A program made the position numbers and the translations under genes. From NCBI RefSeq assembly GCF_014306625.1, contig NZ_JACRYL010000002.1:168922-232921 (forward strand): a stretch of DNA of 64,000 bases, written 5' to 3'. Source of the stretch: Pedobacter fastidiosus (GTDB taxonomy: Bacteria > Bacteroidota > Bacteroidia > Sphingobacteriales > Sphingobacteriaceae). This document shows, piece after piece, positions 9,496-19,707 of the stretch (positions within the stretch are counted from its first letter, which is position 1; each line of letters opens with the position of its first letter). Below the pieces are notes generated by a model, which saw only the letters and a list, made by a program, of their open reading frames with translations, had not been told where the DNA came from and did not search any database.

Positions 9496-10936
9496 ATTAG
9501 TTGATAAAATTTATACTTCAAGAATTGGCGATATCGCATTCAAAAAAATTGTGAGCTGTTTGCCTGAAACGCCTATTTTCGAGGTTGCTTTTAAAATGGC
9601 TGAAAATAAAACCAGTTGTTTATTTGTGAAGGATGAGCAAGATAACTTTCTTGGATTTGTTACTGATATTACCTTAAGAGATAAAGTAATTGCGACACAG
9701 CTAAATCCGCAGTTGGCAATTAGAGAAGTAATGGATCCAAATATCGTTACCATTTCTCCAGATGCCTTTGTTTATGAGGCCATATTAATGATGTTTAGCA
9801 GGAAGTCTCGCTATCTTTTGGTTAATGATAACGGTAACTATGTGGGTTTTTTAAGTAGAAATAGACTTTTAAGTGAACAGGCCGAATCTCCCTTAGTCTT
9901 TATACAATCTGTTAAATCTGCTGTAAACACCAGCGATTTAAAAAGCAAATGGCAAAAAGTACCTCATATTGTTGCTCAATTATTAGAAAGAGGTGTACAT
10001 GCTAAAATTGTAAATGAAGTTGTTACAACCATCGCTGATACCATTTCGTTAAAAATTATTGATGAAGTAATTGCGAAATTAGGACCTCCACCAGCAAAAT
10101 TCGTTTTCATGGTTTTAGGGAGCGAAGGACGAAAAGAACTTAGTTTGAAAACGGATCAGGATAATGCAATTATTTATGAAGATACTTCAGAGGAAGATCG
10201 AGCAGGTGTTCGCTCCTATTTCCTGGATTTTGCTGGGCAGGTTTCGGATAAATTAAATTATGTTGGCTTTGTTTATTGCGATGGTGATTATATGGCTTCG
10301 AATCCAAACTGGACACATTCTCTGGAGCATTGGAAATACAATTATAAAAACTGGATTGAAGAAGCTTTACCCGAGGCTGCAGTAAAGTTTGCTGCCTTTT
10401 TTGATTGCAGAGCAATTTATGGTGATTTAACTATAATGGAAAAGCTAAGATCATTTGTAGATGAGGAACTTCAAAAACCAATAGAAAAATTTTACGTTTA
10501 TTTAGCGAAAAACGCATTATTATATGAACCACCACTTACCTACTTCAGAAATATTAAAACCCAAAAAATAGCAAAGAAAGAAGTTTTCGATATTAAAACT
10601 GCCATGACACCCATAGTAGATTTAGCAAGAGTTTATGCACTACAAAATAGAATCTTCCAAAAGGAAAATACTGGAGAGCGGTTGAAGGCACTTAAAGAGT
10701 TAGGTGTTTTTACAGATCAACAATTTGAGGAACTATCACAATCCTATTATTACTTGATGGGGTTAAGACTGAAACATCAGGCAAAGCTCATTACTGAAGA
10801 AAACATTGCTCCAAATAATTTTATCGAAATAGATTCGCTAACTAAAATAGAAAAGGTAACGCTTGTAGAAATTTTTAAAACGATTCAGAATTTCCAAAGC
10901 GGAATTAGAATGAAGTTTACCAATAGCTTGGGTTAA
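9485..10936 (+). CDS. CBS-pair and DUF294 nucleotidyltransferase-like protein
   Basis: 483-residue cytosolic protein. Two CBS domains (about 10-130) would bind adenine nucleotides. A DUF294 nucleotidyltransferase core follows, with GSEGRKE at 212-218 and TDQDNA at 223-228, the GlnD-like catalytic signature. A helical DUF294 C-terminal substrate-binding domain runs to the end. The N-terminal cyclic-nucleotide domain found in many relatives is absent. The substrate is unknown. The start codon lies inside the preceding exonuclease gene, so the two are probably coupled. Confidence 0.8.
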   Translation: MENKLVDKIYTSRIGDIAFKKIVSCLPETPIFEVAFKMAENKTSCLFVKDEQDNFLGFVTDITLRDKVIATQLNPQLAIREVMDPNIVTISPDAFVYEAILMMFSRKSRYLLVNDNGNYVGFLSRNRLLSEQAESPLVFIQSVKSAVNTSDLKSKWQKVPHIVAQLLERGVHAKIVNEVVTTIADTISLKIIDEVIAKLGPPPAKFVFMVLGSEGRKELSLKTDQDNAIIYEDTSEEDRAGVRSYFLDFAGQVSDKLNYVGFVYCDGDYMASNPNWTHSLEHWKYNYKNWIEEALPEAAVKFAAFFDCRAIYGDLTIMEKLRSFVDEELQKPIEKFYVYLAKNALLYEPPLTYFRNIKTQKIAKKEVFDIKTAMTPIVDLARVYALQNRIFQKENTGERLKALKELGVFTDQQFEELSQSYYYLMGLRLKHQAKLITEENIAPNNFIEIDSLTKIEKVTLVEIFKTIQNFQSGIRMKFTNSLG

Positions 10937-10957
10937 TAATCCTAAAAAATATTTAAC

Positions 10958-10988
10958 AAAAAAAGTCCCGATAAAATCGGGACTTTTT
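10958..10988. terminator. Bidirectional terminator between convergent genes
   Basis: AGTCCCGAT (10964-10972) pairs perfectly with ATCGGGACT (10976-10984). An A run lies on the left and a T run on the right, so it can terminate both the DUF294 gene (plus) and the thrS-infC-rpmI-rplT operon (minus). Confidence 0.88.
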
Positions 10989-11017
10989 AAATATTATAAT
11001 CGCACAAGCGAGAATTT

Positions 11018-11362
11018 CTATTTTACTGCATCAATTACAGCTTTGAAAGCTTCAGGATGATTCATTGCTAAATCAGCTAATACTTTACGGTTTAAACCGA
11101 TTTCTTTTGAAGCTAGTTTACCGATTAATTGAGAGTAAGAAATACCGTGCTGACGAGCACCTGCATTAATACGTTGGATCCATAATCCGCGGAATTCTCT
11201 TTTCTTAACTTTACGGTCACGGTATGCATATTGCAAACCTTTTTCTACTGTGTTTTTAGCAACAGTATAAACCTTACTTCTTGCTCCCCAATAGCCTTTG
11301 GCCATATTAAGGATTTTCTTTCTTCTTCTTCTCGAAGCTACTGCGTTTACCGAACGTGGCAT
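11018..11362 (-). CDS. rplT: 50S ribosomal protein L20
   Basis: 114-residue L20. The canonical N terminus [16 protein letters not shown] fixes the start at the ATG at 11362; a TTG seven codons upstream would only add Lys/Asn residues. The conserved [12 protein letters not shown] and [12 protein letters not shown] segments are present. It is the last gene of the thrS-infC-rpmI-rplT operon and is followed by a strong terminator. L20 binds 23S rRNA early in large-subunit assembly. Confidence 0.97.
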   Translation of the reverse strand: MPRSVNAVASRRRRKKILNMAKGYWGARSKVYTVAKNTVEKGLQYAYRDRKVKKREFRGLWIQRINAGARQHGISYSQLIGKLASKEIGLNRKVLADLAMNHPEAFKAVIDAVK

Positions 11363-11438
11363 GTTGTTGTTGTTTTTTGGCAAGCGGCGTTCCGTTTAAT
11401 CGGAAACTTAAAGCCTGATACCTGGTGAAATTAATAAA

Positions 11439-11639
11439 TTACTTACCGATGCAAAGCATACGTTTAACGTTTCCTAAATCAGCGTCTGAAACTAGACTTG
11501 TCTGACCTAAAGCACGTTTACGTTTAGTACTCATCTTTGTTAAGATGTGACTTTTGTATGCGTTGTTTCTTTTGATTTTACCTGTTCCAGTAAGCGAAAA
11601 ACGCTTTTTAGCACTGGAATTGGTTTTCATTTTTGGCAT
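11439..11639 (-). CDS. rpmI: 50S ribosomal protein L35
   Basis: 66-residue basic protein with the L35 signature [24 protein letters not shown]. It sits between infC and rplT, the usual order, 29 bp after infC and 76 bp before rplT. Length is normal. Confidence 0.97.
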   Translation of the reverse strand: MPKMKTNSSAKKRFSLTGTGKIKRNNAYKSHILTKMSTKRKRALGQTSLVSDADLGNVKRMLCIGK

Positions 11640-11668
11640 AACCTGTTTTTTAATTTATAAACCTATTT

Positions 11669-12238
11669 TTATTTTTTTGCTACTTTAGGCGCAACTGTTA
11701 GGAACATACGTTTACCTTCTAACTTAGGTAATAACTCTACTTTCCCTACATCTTCCAAAGCTTGAGCAAATTTTAATAATAAAATTTCACCCTGTTCTTT
11801 GTAAACAATTGCTCTACCTTTAAAATGCACATAAGCTCTAACTTTCTCACCGTTCTCTAAAAAGCTTACTGCGTGTTTTAATTTAAATTGGAAATCGTGA
11901 TCGTTCGTGTTAGGACCGAAACGAATTTCCTTTATAACAGTTTGTTTAGCGTTTGATTTTATCTCTTTCTGCTTTTTCTTTTGCTCGTAAACAAACTTAC
12001 TGTAATCAATAATTCTACAAACTGGTGGTACTGCGTTTGGAGAAATCTCTACCAAATCCAGTTCCTGTTCATCAGCAAGCGCCAGAGCTTTAGCCAAAGG
12101 ATAAATCCCTGGTTCAACATTATCGCCAGCTAAACGCACTTCGGGCGATTTAATAAACTGATTAATGTTATGTTCTGCTTCTTTCTTCTTAAAAGGTGGA
12201 CGTGGTCCCCTGTTAAATCCTGGTCTTCCTAATGCCAA
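11669..12238 (-). CDS. infC: Translation initiation factor IF-3 (TTG start)
   Basis: 189-residue IF-3. The N domain has [20 protein letters not shown], and the C domain has [20 protein letters not shown]. The start must be the TTG at 12238: an in-frame TAA lies five codons upstream and no ATG occurs until far into the protein. Non-AUG starts on infC are known in other bacteria, where AUU allows IF-3 autocontrol; whether TTG does so here is unknown. It lies 16 nt after the thrS stop codon. Confidence 0.95.
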   Translation of the reverse strand: MALGRPGFNRGPRPPFKKKEAEHNINQFIKSPEVRLAGDNVEPGIYPLAKALALADEQELDLVEISPNAVPPVCRIIDYSKFVYEQKKKQKEIKSNAKQTVIKEIRFGPNTNDHDFQFKLKHAVSFLENGEKVRAYVHFKGRAIVYKEQGEILLLKFAQALEDVGKVELLPKLEGKRMFLTVAPKVAKK

Positions 12239-12254
12239 ATGTGTACTGTTTTAA

Positions 12255-14180
12255 TTAAACTGTTATTTCTTTTATTAATAAATTGTTGAATTCCTCCAAC
12301 GTCATTTCGCCTAAATCCCCCTCGCCATGTTTACGAACCGAAACTTTTCCTTCGGCCATCTCTTTATCACCGATAATGAGCATATATGGGATTTTTTTAA
12401 CTTCCGCATCACGGATTTTGCGACCGATTTTCTCATCACGAAAGTCAATCAGCCCGCGAATATCGGAATTATTTAGCTCATCTAAAACTTTTTTTGCATA
12501 TTCTTCATACTTTTCTGAAATAGGAAGGATTGTAAACTGCTCCGGGCTTAACCATAATGGGAAATTTCCGGCACAATGTTCAATCAAAACGGCAACAAAT
12601 CTTTCCAAAGATCCAAAGGGTGCACGGTGAATCATTACTGGGCGATGTTTTAAATTATCACTTCCAGTATATTCCAATTCGAAACGTTCTGGTAAGTTAT
12701 AATCTACCTGTATCGTTCCCAACTGCCATTTTCTACCTAAAGCATCCTTAACCATAAAGTCTAGCTTAGGGCCGTAAAAGGCTGCTTCGCCATATTCTAC
12801 AACAGTATTTAATCCTTTCTCTGCAGCAGCCTCAACAATTGCACTTTCTGCTAATTTCCAGTTTTCATCAGAACCAATATATTTTGATTTATTTTCTGGA
12901 TCGCGTAAAGATATTTGTGCTGTATAATTATCAAAACCTAAAGATTTAAATACATAAAGTACCAAATCGATAACTTTTTTAAATTCATCTTTTACTTGCT
13001 CTGGCATACAGAACAAATGTGCATCATCTTGAGTAAACCCTCTTACACGAGTTAAACCATGCAACTCGCCACTTTGTTCGTAACGATATACTGTACCAAA
13101 CTCAGCAAAACGAACCGGAAGATCTTTGTAAGAACGCGGTTTGAACTTATACATTTCACAGTGGTGAGGACAGTTCATCGGTTTTAAGAAAAACTCCTCT
13201 CCTTCTTGTGGAGTTTTTATCGGTTGGAAGGAATCTTTACCGTATTTATCCCAGTGACCAGAAGTAACGTATAAATTTTTATTTCCAATGTGTGGAGTAA
13301 CAACTTGTTCGTAACCTGATTTAGATTGCGCTTTAGTTAAAAAGTTAACCAAACGCTCACGTAAAGCAGTTCCTTTTGGCAACCACATCGGTAAACCAGC
13401 ACCAACTTTTTCTGAGAACATGAATAATTCTAGCTCTTTTCCCAATTTACGGTGATCGCGTTTTTTCGCTTCTTCAATCATCGCAAGATATTCTGTAAGC
13501 TCGCTCGCTTTAGGAAAAGTTACACCATATATACGTGTTAACTGTTTTTTAGTTTCATCGCCACGCCAATAAGCACCAGCAACGTTCATCAGTTTTACTG
13601 CTTTTACAAAACCAGTATTCGGAATGTGTGGCCCACGGCATAAATCTGTAAAAGCACCTTGGTTATAAAAAGTGATTTTACCATCTTCTAAACCGTCAAT
13701 TAGGTCTAGTTTGTATTCGTCGCCTTTTTCGGTAAAATATTTAATTGCATCAGCTTTGCTTACACTTTCGCGAGTGAAGATTTGTTTTTGCTTAGCCAGT
13801 TCAATCATTTTGGTTTCGATGGCTTTGAAATCATCAGAAGAAAATTCTTTTTCTCCAAAATCTACATCGTAATAAAAACCAGTCTCTATTGCCGGACCGA
13901 TACCAAACTTTGTTCCTGGGTAAAGTGCTTCTAAAGCCTCGGCCATTAAGTGAGCCGATGAATGCCAAAAAGTTGTTTTTCCTTCAGCATCGTTCCATGT
14001 TAAAAGTTTCACTGATGAATCTTCTTCGATTGGACGGGTTGAATCCCAAACTTGGCCATTAACCTCTGCGGCTAATACATTTCGAGCTAAACCTTCAGAA
14101 ATTGACAATGCAATTTGATGGGCAGAAGTGCCCTTTTCATACTGACGAACCGATCCGTCAGGTAAAGTAATATTAATCAT
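12255..14180 (-). CDS. thrS: Threonyl-tRNA synthetase
   Basis: 641-residue class II synthetase of full length. A TGS domain ([17 protein letters not shown]) leads into the editing domain with [11 protein letters not shown]. The catalytic core includes [37 protein letters not shown] and the C-terminal anticodon-binding domain. It charges tRNA-Thr. It opens the thrS-infC-rpmI-rplT operon and has its own promoter about 100 bp upstream. Confidence 0.98.
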   Translation of the reverse strand: MINITLPDGSVRQYEKGTSAHQIALSISEGLARNVLAAEVNGQVWDSTRPIEEDSSVKLLTWNDAEGKTTFWHSSAHLMAEALEALYPGTKFGIGPAIETGFYYDVDFGEKEFSSDDFKAIETKMIELAKQKQIFTRESVSKADAIKYFTEKGDEYKLDLIDGLEDGKITFYNQGAFTDLCRGPHIPNTGFVKAVKLMNVAGAYWRGDETKKQLTRIYGVTFPKASELTEYLAMIEEAKKRDHRKLGKELELFMFSEKVGAGLPMWLPKGTALRERLVNFLTKAQSKSGYEQVVTPHIGNKNLYVTSGHWDKYGKDSFQPIKTPQEGEEFFLKPMNCPHHCEMYKFKPRSYKDLPVRFAEFGTVYRYEQSGELHGLTRVRGFTQDDAHLFCMPEQVKDEFKKVIDLVLYVFKSLGFDNYTAQISLRDPENKSKYIGSDENWKLAESAIVEAAAEKGLNTVVEYGEAAFYGPKLDFMVKDALGRKWQLGTIQVDYNLPERFELEYTGSDNLKHRPVMIHRAPFGSLERFVAVLIEHCAGNFPLWLSPEQFTILPISEKYEEYAKKVLDELNNSDIRGLIDFRDEKIGRKIRDAEVKKIPYMLIIGDKEMAEGKVSVRKHGEGDLGEMTLEEFNNLLIKEITV

Positions 14181-14280
14181 CTACAACTATGATTTTGTTC
14201 CTAATCCTTTATTAAAACTTCGGAACGGTTTAAAAATATTGTGAATTCTAAATCACATACAAAGTGATTTTTAGTTGGTG

Positions 14281-14288
14281 CAAAGATA
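14281..14288 (-). promoter_or_regulatory. -7 promoter element of the thrS operon
   Basis: TATCTTTG on the minus strand matches TAnnTTTG and predicts a start near 14276, giving a leader of about 95 nt. The leader holds a small hairpin (AAATCAC/GTGATTT). No T-box signature was recognised. Confidence 0.55.
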
Positions 14289-14401
14289 GCGAAAGTTATT
14301 TGAATGGCTAAAATTTGCAGAATTAATGCGTATTGTATTGATATAATTCTACTTGCGAAATTTAGAGAGCTGAGCGAAGCAAAACTTCGAAGCTCGATAT
14401 A

Positions 14402-14434
14402 CAAAAAAAGCCTGCTCAAATAAATGAACAGGCT
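14402..14434 (-). terminator. Terminator after the Gly-rich secreted protein gene
   Basis: AGCCTGTTC pairs with GAGCAGGCT (14426-14434 with 14409-14417, one G-T wobble) around an 8-nt loop. On the minus strand seven T follow. It lies 23 bp past the stop of the gene at 14457-15362 and separates it from thrS. Confidence 0.85.
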
Positions 14435-14456
14435 CGATATAATTTTAAAATGAATA

Positions 14457-15362
14457 TTAATTCATTCCGAATGATCTAACTTGTCCACCACCACCTGGAG
14501 GTCTGTTATTTCTAAAACGTTTCATCATGTTTTCCATTTTAGTTTTGTACTCCTCGTCTGTTATTAATTTGGCTTTTTTAGGTGCTGTAACATCTTTTGC
14601 ACTTACATTTCTATATTCTATGCTCTTCGCGATAGAACTGTTTCCTCTACCCTCAATAGCTAAAACTGTTCCTTCTGTCCACATATTTGGATTTGGGGAA
14701 AAATTGAAGCCCAACTCATTTGTGTACCAGATTTTAGTTTCTTCCACTACATTTTTATCCATATCTAAAAGCTTAATTGCCCTTGTTGATCTTACGATAA
14801 CTTGTTTACAGGTAAAACCCAATATTTTTTTTGTTGAATCAGTTTTAACGATTTCAATAGTTGGTGGAGCAACCGGTTTTGGTTTTGTCGTATCGCCCGG
14901 CGTTCTGTTTCCACCCATTCTCATTGATCCTATTGGACCAGTTGTAGATAGTGTTAACTTGCTCGGCATATAGTAAGTTGTATCATTTAAATCGAAAACT
15001 TCAGTAAGTTTTTGATCAGCAAAAGAATAATAATACTCACGGTTGCCGCCACCGCCACCAAAACGCATCATCATTCTACCCATACCACCGCCGTTTCCGC
15101 CACCAGCGCCATTACTGTCTTCAGTTTCTTCTACAGGCATATAACTCGCATTAGTAGCCGTAAATAATAATTCGAAATTGGATTTACTGGTTGATGGCAT
15201 TCTAGCTTTCATTTGATCGGTTAACTGGATACCGCTTGCCGAAGCCATAGCAGCCGGATCAACTGTTGATTCAAATTGTATAGCTCCTGAGGTTTTCTTT
15301 TGTGCATCAGCTATGGATACAATTGAGAAAATGCTCAATAAAGCAAAAATTAGTTTTTTCAT
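14457..15362 (-). CDS. Secreted GLPGLI-like protein, Gly/Met-rich
   Basis: 301 residues with a signal peptide (MKKLIFALLSIFSIVSIADA, then QKK). The segment TKKILGFTCKQVIVRS followed by WYTNELGFNFSPNP resembles GLPGLI/DUF4412-type periplasmic proteins of Bacteroidota, whose role is unknown. An unusual Gly/Met/Arg-rich linker lies at about residues 86-108, and a second PPGGGG stretch is near the C terminus. It is a single-gene unit with its own promoter and terminator. Confidence 0.65.
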   Translation of the reverse strand: MKKLIFALLSIFSIVSIADAQKKTSGAIQFESTVDPAAMASASGIQLTDQMKARMPSTSKSNFELLFTATNASYMPVEETEDSNGAGGGNGGGMGRMMMRFGGGGGNREYYYSFADQKLTEVFDLNDTTYYMPSKLTLSTTGPIGSMRMGGNRTPGDTTKPKPVAPPTIEIVKTDSTKKILGFTCKQVIVRSTRAIKLLDMDKNVVEETKIWYTNELGFNFSPNPNMWTEGTVLAIEGRGNSSIAKSIEYRNVSAKDVTAPKKAKLITDEEYKTKMENMMKRFRNNRPPGGGGQVRSFGMN

Positions 15363-15409
15363 TTTATGTTATTTTGTTAGTTAGAGATTGAAGTTGCAAA
15401 AAGGTTTAA

Positions 15410-15417
15410 CAAAGGTA
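15410..15417 (-). promoter_or_regulatory. -7 promoter element of the Gly-rich secreted protein
   Basis: TACCTTTG on the minus strand matches TAnnTTTG, 47 bp before the ATG at 15362. The -33 region is not clear. Confidence 0.5.
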
Positions 15418-15483
15418 TTGCAGATAAAACAGAAACCTTGTTAATTTGTGTTAAATCTCTAGCAATCAGACGTAAAAAAGTTG

Positions 15484-16221
15484 TTAGTATTCAGTGCTTT
15501 CCAACCAGCCGTTACATAAAACATCAGCAATGTGCATGGTTTTAATTGGAAGATGGTTTTTATCGATGTAACCTTGAAGATGTAAAAGACAAGATAAATC
15601 TGTCGAAATGATGTAATCGGCCTTTTGAGCTAGGGCATGATTAACTTTTTGCTCTGCCATTGCAGATGAAATTGCATCGAACTTAACGGCAAATGTTCCA
15701 CCGAAACCGCAACACATATCGGTATCTTCCATTTCCAACATTTCCAAACCATGTACTTTTGAAAGCAATTGTCGAGGTTCATCTTTAATTTTGCACTCTC
15801 TCAAAGCGCTACAAGAATCGTGATAAACAGCTTTACCTTCTAGCTCGGCGCCGAAATAATCTTTCTTTGCAACCTTGATTAAAAAATCAGAAAGCTCCCA
15901 GATATTCGATTGTAAACTTCGGCATTTATTGTGGACCATTGTATTGGTAAAGAGATCGTTATAACCATTCTTGATCATACCCACACAAGAAGCAGATGGT
16001 GCAACCACATAGGTATTTTCAGTAAAATCATTTAAGAATTTTGTCCCAACTTCTTTTGCTTCATCCCAGTAACCGGCGTTATAGGCAGGCTGACCGCAAC
16101 AAGTCTGTTTTGAGTTATATTCTACCTTACAGCCAGATTTTTCTAATAATCTTAAAGTATTAAAAGCGGTTTCCGGATATAATTGATCAACAAAACAGGG
16201 TACAAATAATTCTACTTTCAT
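15484..16221 (-). CDS. CCG-domain iron-sulfur oxidoreductase subunit (LutA/YkgE-like)
   Basis: 245 residues with two Cys-rich CCG domains: TCCGQPAYNAGY in the first half and DMCCGFGGTFAVKF in the second. These bind an iron-sulfur cluster in LutA, GlcF and heterodisulfide reductase subunits. LutA works with LutB and LutC in lactate oxidation, but neither gene is adjacent here, so the substrate is open. It lies 21 bp downstream of the MFS transporter gene and may be co-transcribed with it. Confidence 0.8.
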   Translation of the reverse strand: MKVELFVPCFVDQLYPETAFNTLRLLEKSGCKVEYNSKQTCCGQPAYNAGYWDEAKEVGTKFLNDFTENTYVVAPSASCVGMIKNGYNDLFTNTMVHNKCRSLQSNIWELSDFLIKVAKKDYFGAELEGKAVYHDSCSALRECKIKDEPRQLLSKVHGLEMLEMEDTDMCCGFGGTFAVKFDAISSAMAEQKVNHALAQKADYIISTDLSCLLHLQGYIDKNHLPIKTMHIADVLCNGWLESTEY

Positions 16222-16242
16222 AATAATCTTCAGGCTACAAAC

Positions 16243-17550
16243 TTACGATTTTAGCAATTCTTTGCGTTCGATTTTTCGTAAAAGCACTAAAAAGATCAAG
16301 CCAACGATAAAAAATGATGCTAGAGCGATGATTGATTGGCGCATATTGTGCGTTAGTCCTTCTATCGTAGCAAAGCTAAATAACCCGATAACGATTGCTA
16401 ATTTTTCTGTAGCGTCGTAAAAACTAAAAAATGAAGCCGTTTCAGTTGTGTTTTCTGGAATATGTTTTGAGTAAGTAGAGCGGGATAATGATTGGATTCC
16501 ACCCATAATTAAACCAACTATTGCAGCTAGCGTATAAAATTGAAGCTCATTAACAATGGAATAGCCATAAACACAGCAGGCAATCCAAACCAATACAACA
16601 ATGATCAGAACATTTACGTTACCCCATTTTTTTGCTAAAAGCGACATTAGCCATGCGCCCAAAATTGCCACCAATTGAATAATTAAAATAACAGCAATTA
16701 AACTCCCAGACTCCAATTTCAAAACCTTTGCACCAAAACCTGCTGCTGCAAGCATGATGGTTTGTACGCCCATCGAATAAAAAAAGAAAGCAATTAAGTA
16801 CGTTTTTAAAAATTTCATACGTTTTAATTGATTCCAGACTTTTGCAAATTCTCCAAAACTACTTTTAACAATGCCCTCACCCACAGAAGCTTCTTGAGGT
16901 ACATCTTTTGGCAGCGCTTTGAAAGGAATTTGTGCAAATACGAACCACCAGATGCCCACTAATAAGAATGATATTTGAGCTGGTAATGATTTATCTGTAA
17001 TGCCAAAAAGTTCGGGTTTTAATACAAAAACAAAACATATCAACTGCAAAATAACGCTCCCTACATATCCATAAGAAAAACCTTGAGCGCTTACCTTGTC
17101 CTGGTTATCGGTTGATGCAATTATTGGCAAGTAAGCATTGTTAAACATTACACCGCCCACATAACCCATTGCAGCTAATACAAAGCAAATAATTCCTGCT
17201 TCTAAAGTTTCAAGCTTGAAGAAAAATAAACCCATACAGGCGAAAGAGCCGATATAGGTGAACAGTTTCATGAAGAACTTCTTTTTGCCTTTGGCATCTG
17301 CGTAAGATGATAATATTGGCAACAAAACAACCATAACTAAGTAAGCAAATGCGAGTGCATAATTTGATAGAACGGTGTTTATAAAAGTTTTCCCAAAAAA
17401 AGTCACTTCATCTCCATGCGCCTCTGTTGTGGTTATTGCAACATAATAAACTGGAAAAATGGTGGAAGTAATAACTAAATTATAGGCAGAATTTGCCCAA
17501 TCGAAAAATGCCCAAGAGCGTATAATTTTCTTATTGTCTTTTTCTATCAT
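16243..17550 (-). CDS. MFS transporter, UMF1/Atg22-like
   Basis: 435-residue inner-membrane protein with about 12 hydrophobic segments. The N terminus IRSWAFFDWANSAYNLVITSTIFPVYY is typical of the UMF1 (vacuole effluxer Atg22-like) branch of the major facilitator superfamily, as are SRSTYSKHIPENTTETASFFSFYD residues late in the protein. The substrate is unknown. It probably forms a two-gene unit with the CCG-domain protein. Confidence 0.85.
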   Translation of the reverse strand: MIEKDNKKIIRSWAFFDWANSAYNLVITSTIFPVYYVAITTTEAHGDEVTFFGKTFINTVLSNYALAFAYLVMVVLLPILSSYADAKGKKKFFMKLFTYIGSFACMGLFFFKLETLEAGIICFVLAAMGYVGGVMFNNAYLPIIASTDNQDKVSAQGFSYGYVGSVILQLICFVFVLKPELFGITDKSLPAQISFLLVGIWWFVFAQIPFKALPKDVPQEASVGEGIVKSSFGEFAKVWNQLKRMKFLKTYLIAFFFYSMGVQTIMLAAAGFGAKVLKLESGSLIAVILIIQLVAILGAWLMSLLAKKWGNVNVLIIVVLVWIACCVYGYSIVNELQFYTLAAIVGLIMGGIQSLSRSTYSKHIPENTTETASFFSFYDATEKLAIVIGLFSFATIEGLTHNMRQSIIALASFFIVGLIFLVLLRKIERKELLKS

Positions 17551-17636
17551 CTGTATTTAAGGAGGTTAACTATTTGATATAATAAATTGGTTAACTGTTA
17601 AAATTAAATTAGCCAATACGTTTAACCAAACTGTCG

Positions 17637-19529
17637 CTAAATATAATACTTCTTGCCGTCAGATTTTATTTTGCCAGCATCTAATAATTCTCGGATCGCT
17701 TCTATCCTATCGTTTTCGGTTCCAATTTTAATATTGGTAACTAGATCATCTAAACTTAACGGCTGTTGCTGTAGTAATGAGATGATCTCAAAATCCAGTT
17801 GATCATTAATTTGATTTTCATTTTCTGCTCGTTTCTCTGCTAAACAAACATCGCAAACGCCACATTTTGAAGGATTATGTTCATCGAAGTAGCTTAGCAG
17901 TTGGATACTTCTGCAAATATTCGAAGAGGCGTAAGCCACCACGGCACTTATCTGTTTCAGCATGATTTCTTTCCTAAGTTCTAGGTATTTAAAATCTACA
18001 TCGAAATGATCCATATCTACTCGTGGCCTCACGTATTGCAATTGCGGTTGGTCTGTTTGCTGAATGTAGGTAAGCATTTCCATTGCCTGCAATTTATTAA
18101 GCAGAGCGATGACATCTTTATAGGACATACCTATTTTCTTTGCTAAATCACCTTCGTTTATTTTTACGAAACCATCAAATGCGCCACCGTGAGAGCGAAG
18201 TATCGTTTTGATCACACTATCATAAGCTTTATTTTCAATCTGGAAACGATAAACATCTTCATGATTTACAATAAACATCATTCTAGATGGCAAGAAAACA
18301 CTTTCTGATAAAGTTATGTAGCCGTCATGTTCCAAAAATTTTAAGGCAGAAATCGTTTTTAAAACACTAATATTAAATCGTTTACAAAAATCGGCTATAT
18401 CAAAAGTAAAAGTTAATCCTTCTCCAGCTCCAAAAGCCAATTGAAAATAATTACCTAAATAGTGATAGGTCTTTCTTATGTCATCACTTGATGGGAAACT
18501 GTTGATGTATCGAGCTTCCAAACTCAAAACATCAGATTTATTGGCTAATAAAACGGCATAACTTCGTTTTTCATCACGCCCAGCCCTGCCAGCTTCCTGA
18601 TAATATGCTTCCAAACTTTCTGGTAAATCTAAATGGACTACGGTTCTAACATCAGCTTTATCGATTCCCATTCCGAAAGCATTTGTAGCGACCATAATTC
18701 TGGTTTTATTCTGCTTCCATTCCTCCTGTTTTTTAAAGCGTAAATCGCGTTCTAAGCCTGCGTGATAAAAATCGGCTTTGATTTGATTGCGATTGAGAAA
18801 ATTGGAAACCTCTGCAGTTTCCCTCCGATTACGAACATAAACTAACCCTGTTCCATTTACATTTCTGCAGATCTCAATCAACTTTTTGTATTTATCCTCC
18901 TGAGCAAAAACGACATACGATAAATTATCTCTAGCAAAACTTTTTACGAAAACCTGTGGGTCTTTCATTTCAAGTTTCTCTAAAATATCTTTTCGAACAA
19001 ATTCTGTGGCTGTTGCAGTTAATGCCAAAACCGGAACATCGGGATGGATTTCTCTAAGTTTTGCAATCTGTTGGTAAGGTGGCCGAAAATCATAACCCCA
19101 TTGAGAAATACAATGTGCCTCATCAACCGCAATAAGATTAACATTCATGTAAGAAATACGTGTTCGAACTAAATCAGAAAGTAATCGTTCTGGCGATAAA
19201 TAAAGAAACTTGATTTTTCCATAGATACAGTTATCCAGCAAAATATCGATCTCTCGCTTGCCCATTCCTGCATAAATGGCAATAGCCTCAATACCTTTCG
19301 ATTTAAGATTTTCAACCTGATCTTTCATCAAGGCAATTAGCGGAGAAACAACAATACAAATGCCCTCATTTACCAAAGCAGGCACCTGAAAACAGATTGA
19401 TTTTCCTCCACCCGTTGGAAGAAGTGCCAAACTATCTTTTCCTTCTAAAACCGAGGTAATAATATCTTGTTGTAAGGGCCTAAAAGCTGGGTGTCCCCAA
19501 TATTTTTGTAAAATCTCTATTGCTGTCAT
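17637..19529 (-). CDS. recQ: ATP-dependent DNA helicase RecQ
   Basis: 630-residue superfamily 2 helicase for recombination and repair. Walker A is LLPTGGGKS, the DEAH box is DEAHCISQWGYDFRPPY, and motif III is ALTATAT. Motif VI is YYQEAGRAGRD. The RQC zinc-binding region has CRSIQLLSYF and CGVCDVC. The C terminus is short and no HRDC domain is recognisable, so this is a shorter RecQ type. Bacteroidota often carry more than one recQ. Confidence 0.93.
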   Translation of the reverse strand: MTAIEILQKYWGHPAFRPLQQDIITSVLEGKDSLALLPTGGGKSICFQVPALVNEGICIVVSPLIALMKDQVENLKSKGIEAIAIYAGMGKREIDILLDNCIYGKIKFLYLSPERLLSDLVRTRISYMNVNLIAVDEAHCISQWGYDFRPPYQQIAKLREIHPDVPVLALTATATEFVRKDILEKLEMKDPQVFVKSFARDNLSYVVFAQEDKYKKLIEICRNVNGTGLVYVRNRRETAEVSNFLNRNQIKADFYHAGLERDLRFKKQEEWKQNKTRIMVATNAFGMGIDKADVRTVVHLDLPESLEAYYQEAGRAGRDEKRSYAVLLANKSDVLSLEARYINSFPSSDDIRKTYHYLGNYFQLAFGAGEGLTFTFDIADFCKRFNISVLKTISALKFLEHDGYITLSESVFLPSRMMFIVNHEDVYRFQIENKAYDSVIKTILRSHGGAFDGFVKINEGDLAKKIGMSYKDVIALLNKLQAMEMLTYIQQTDQPQLQYVRPRVDMDHFDVDFKYLELRKEIMLKQISAVVAYASSNICRSIQLLSYFDEHNPSKCGVCDVCLAEKRAENENQINDQLDFEIISLLQQQPLSLDDLVTNIKIGTENDRIEAIRELLDAGKIKSDGKKYYI

Positions 19530-19542
19530 AAATCGGCAGTAT

Positions 19543-19550
19543 CAAAACTA
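19543..19550 (-). promoter_or_regulatory. -7 promoter element of recQ
   Basis: TAGTTTTG on the minus strand matches TAnnTTTG and lies 13 bp before the recQ ATG, predicting a very short leader of about 8-10 nt. Confidence 0.45.
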
Positions 19551-19671
19551 TACATTTAATCTAAAATCATCATCTATTATTGCAGGATTTAGAAAAAATT
19601 ATCTTTAAAAAGATTGGTATTCATATATTTTAGGACAAATGGATTATTCGCAGAAATTTACAAAAATCCCT

Positions 19672-19707
19672 TTTGTACTTCAAAGTGTAATGTGTAACTT
19701 TACACTT
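19672..19707 (+). promoter_or_regulatory. higBA promoter with overlapping operator
   Basis: TTTG (19672-19675), 19 bp, then TAACTTTA (19695-19702) gives a near-consensus promoter. An 8-bp perfect inverted repeat AAGTGTAA (19683-19690) and TTACACTT (19700-19707) overlaps the -7 box, and GTGTAA is also repeated in the spacer. This is the expected arrangement for autorepression by the HigA antitoxin, alone or with HigB. Confidence 0.65.

Noticed and set aside
14181..14280. T-box or other riboswitch in the thrS leader
   Set aside because: Only a small 7-bp hairpin is visible; no T-box consensus or competing terminator was recognised.
14201..14419. 72-codon minus-strand frame between thrS and the Gly-rich gene
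   Set aside because: It covers the thrS promoter and the terminator hairpin, and the sequence does not look like a protein.
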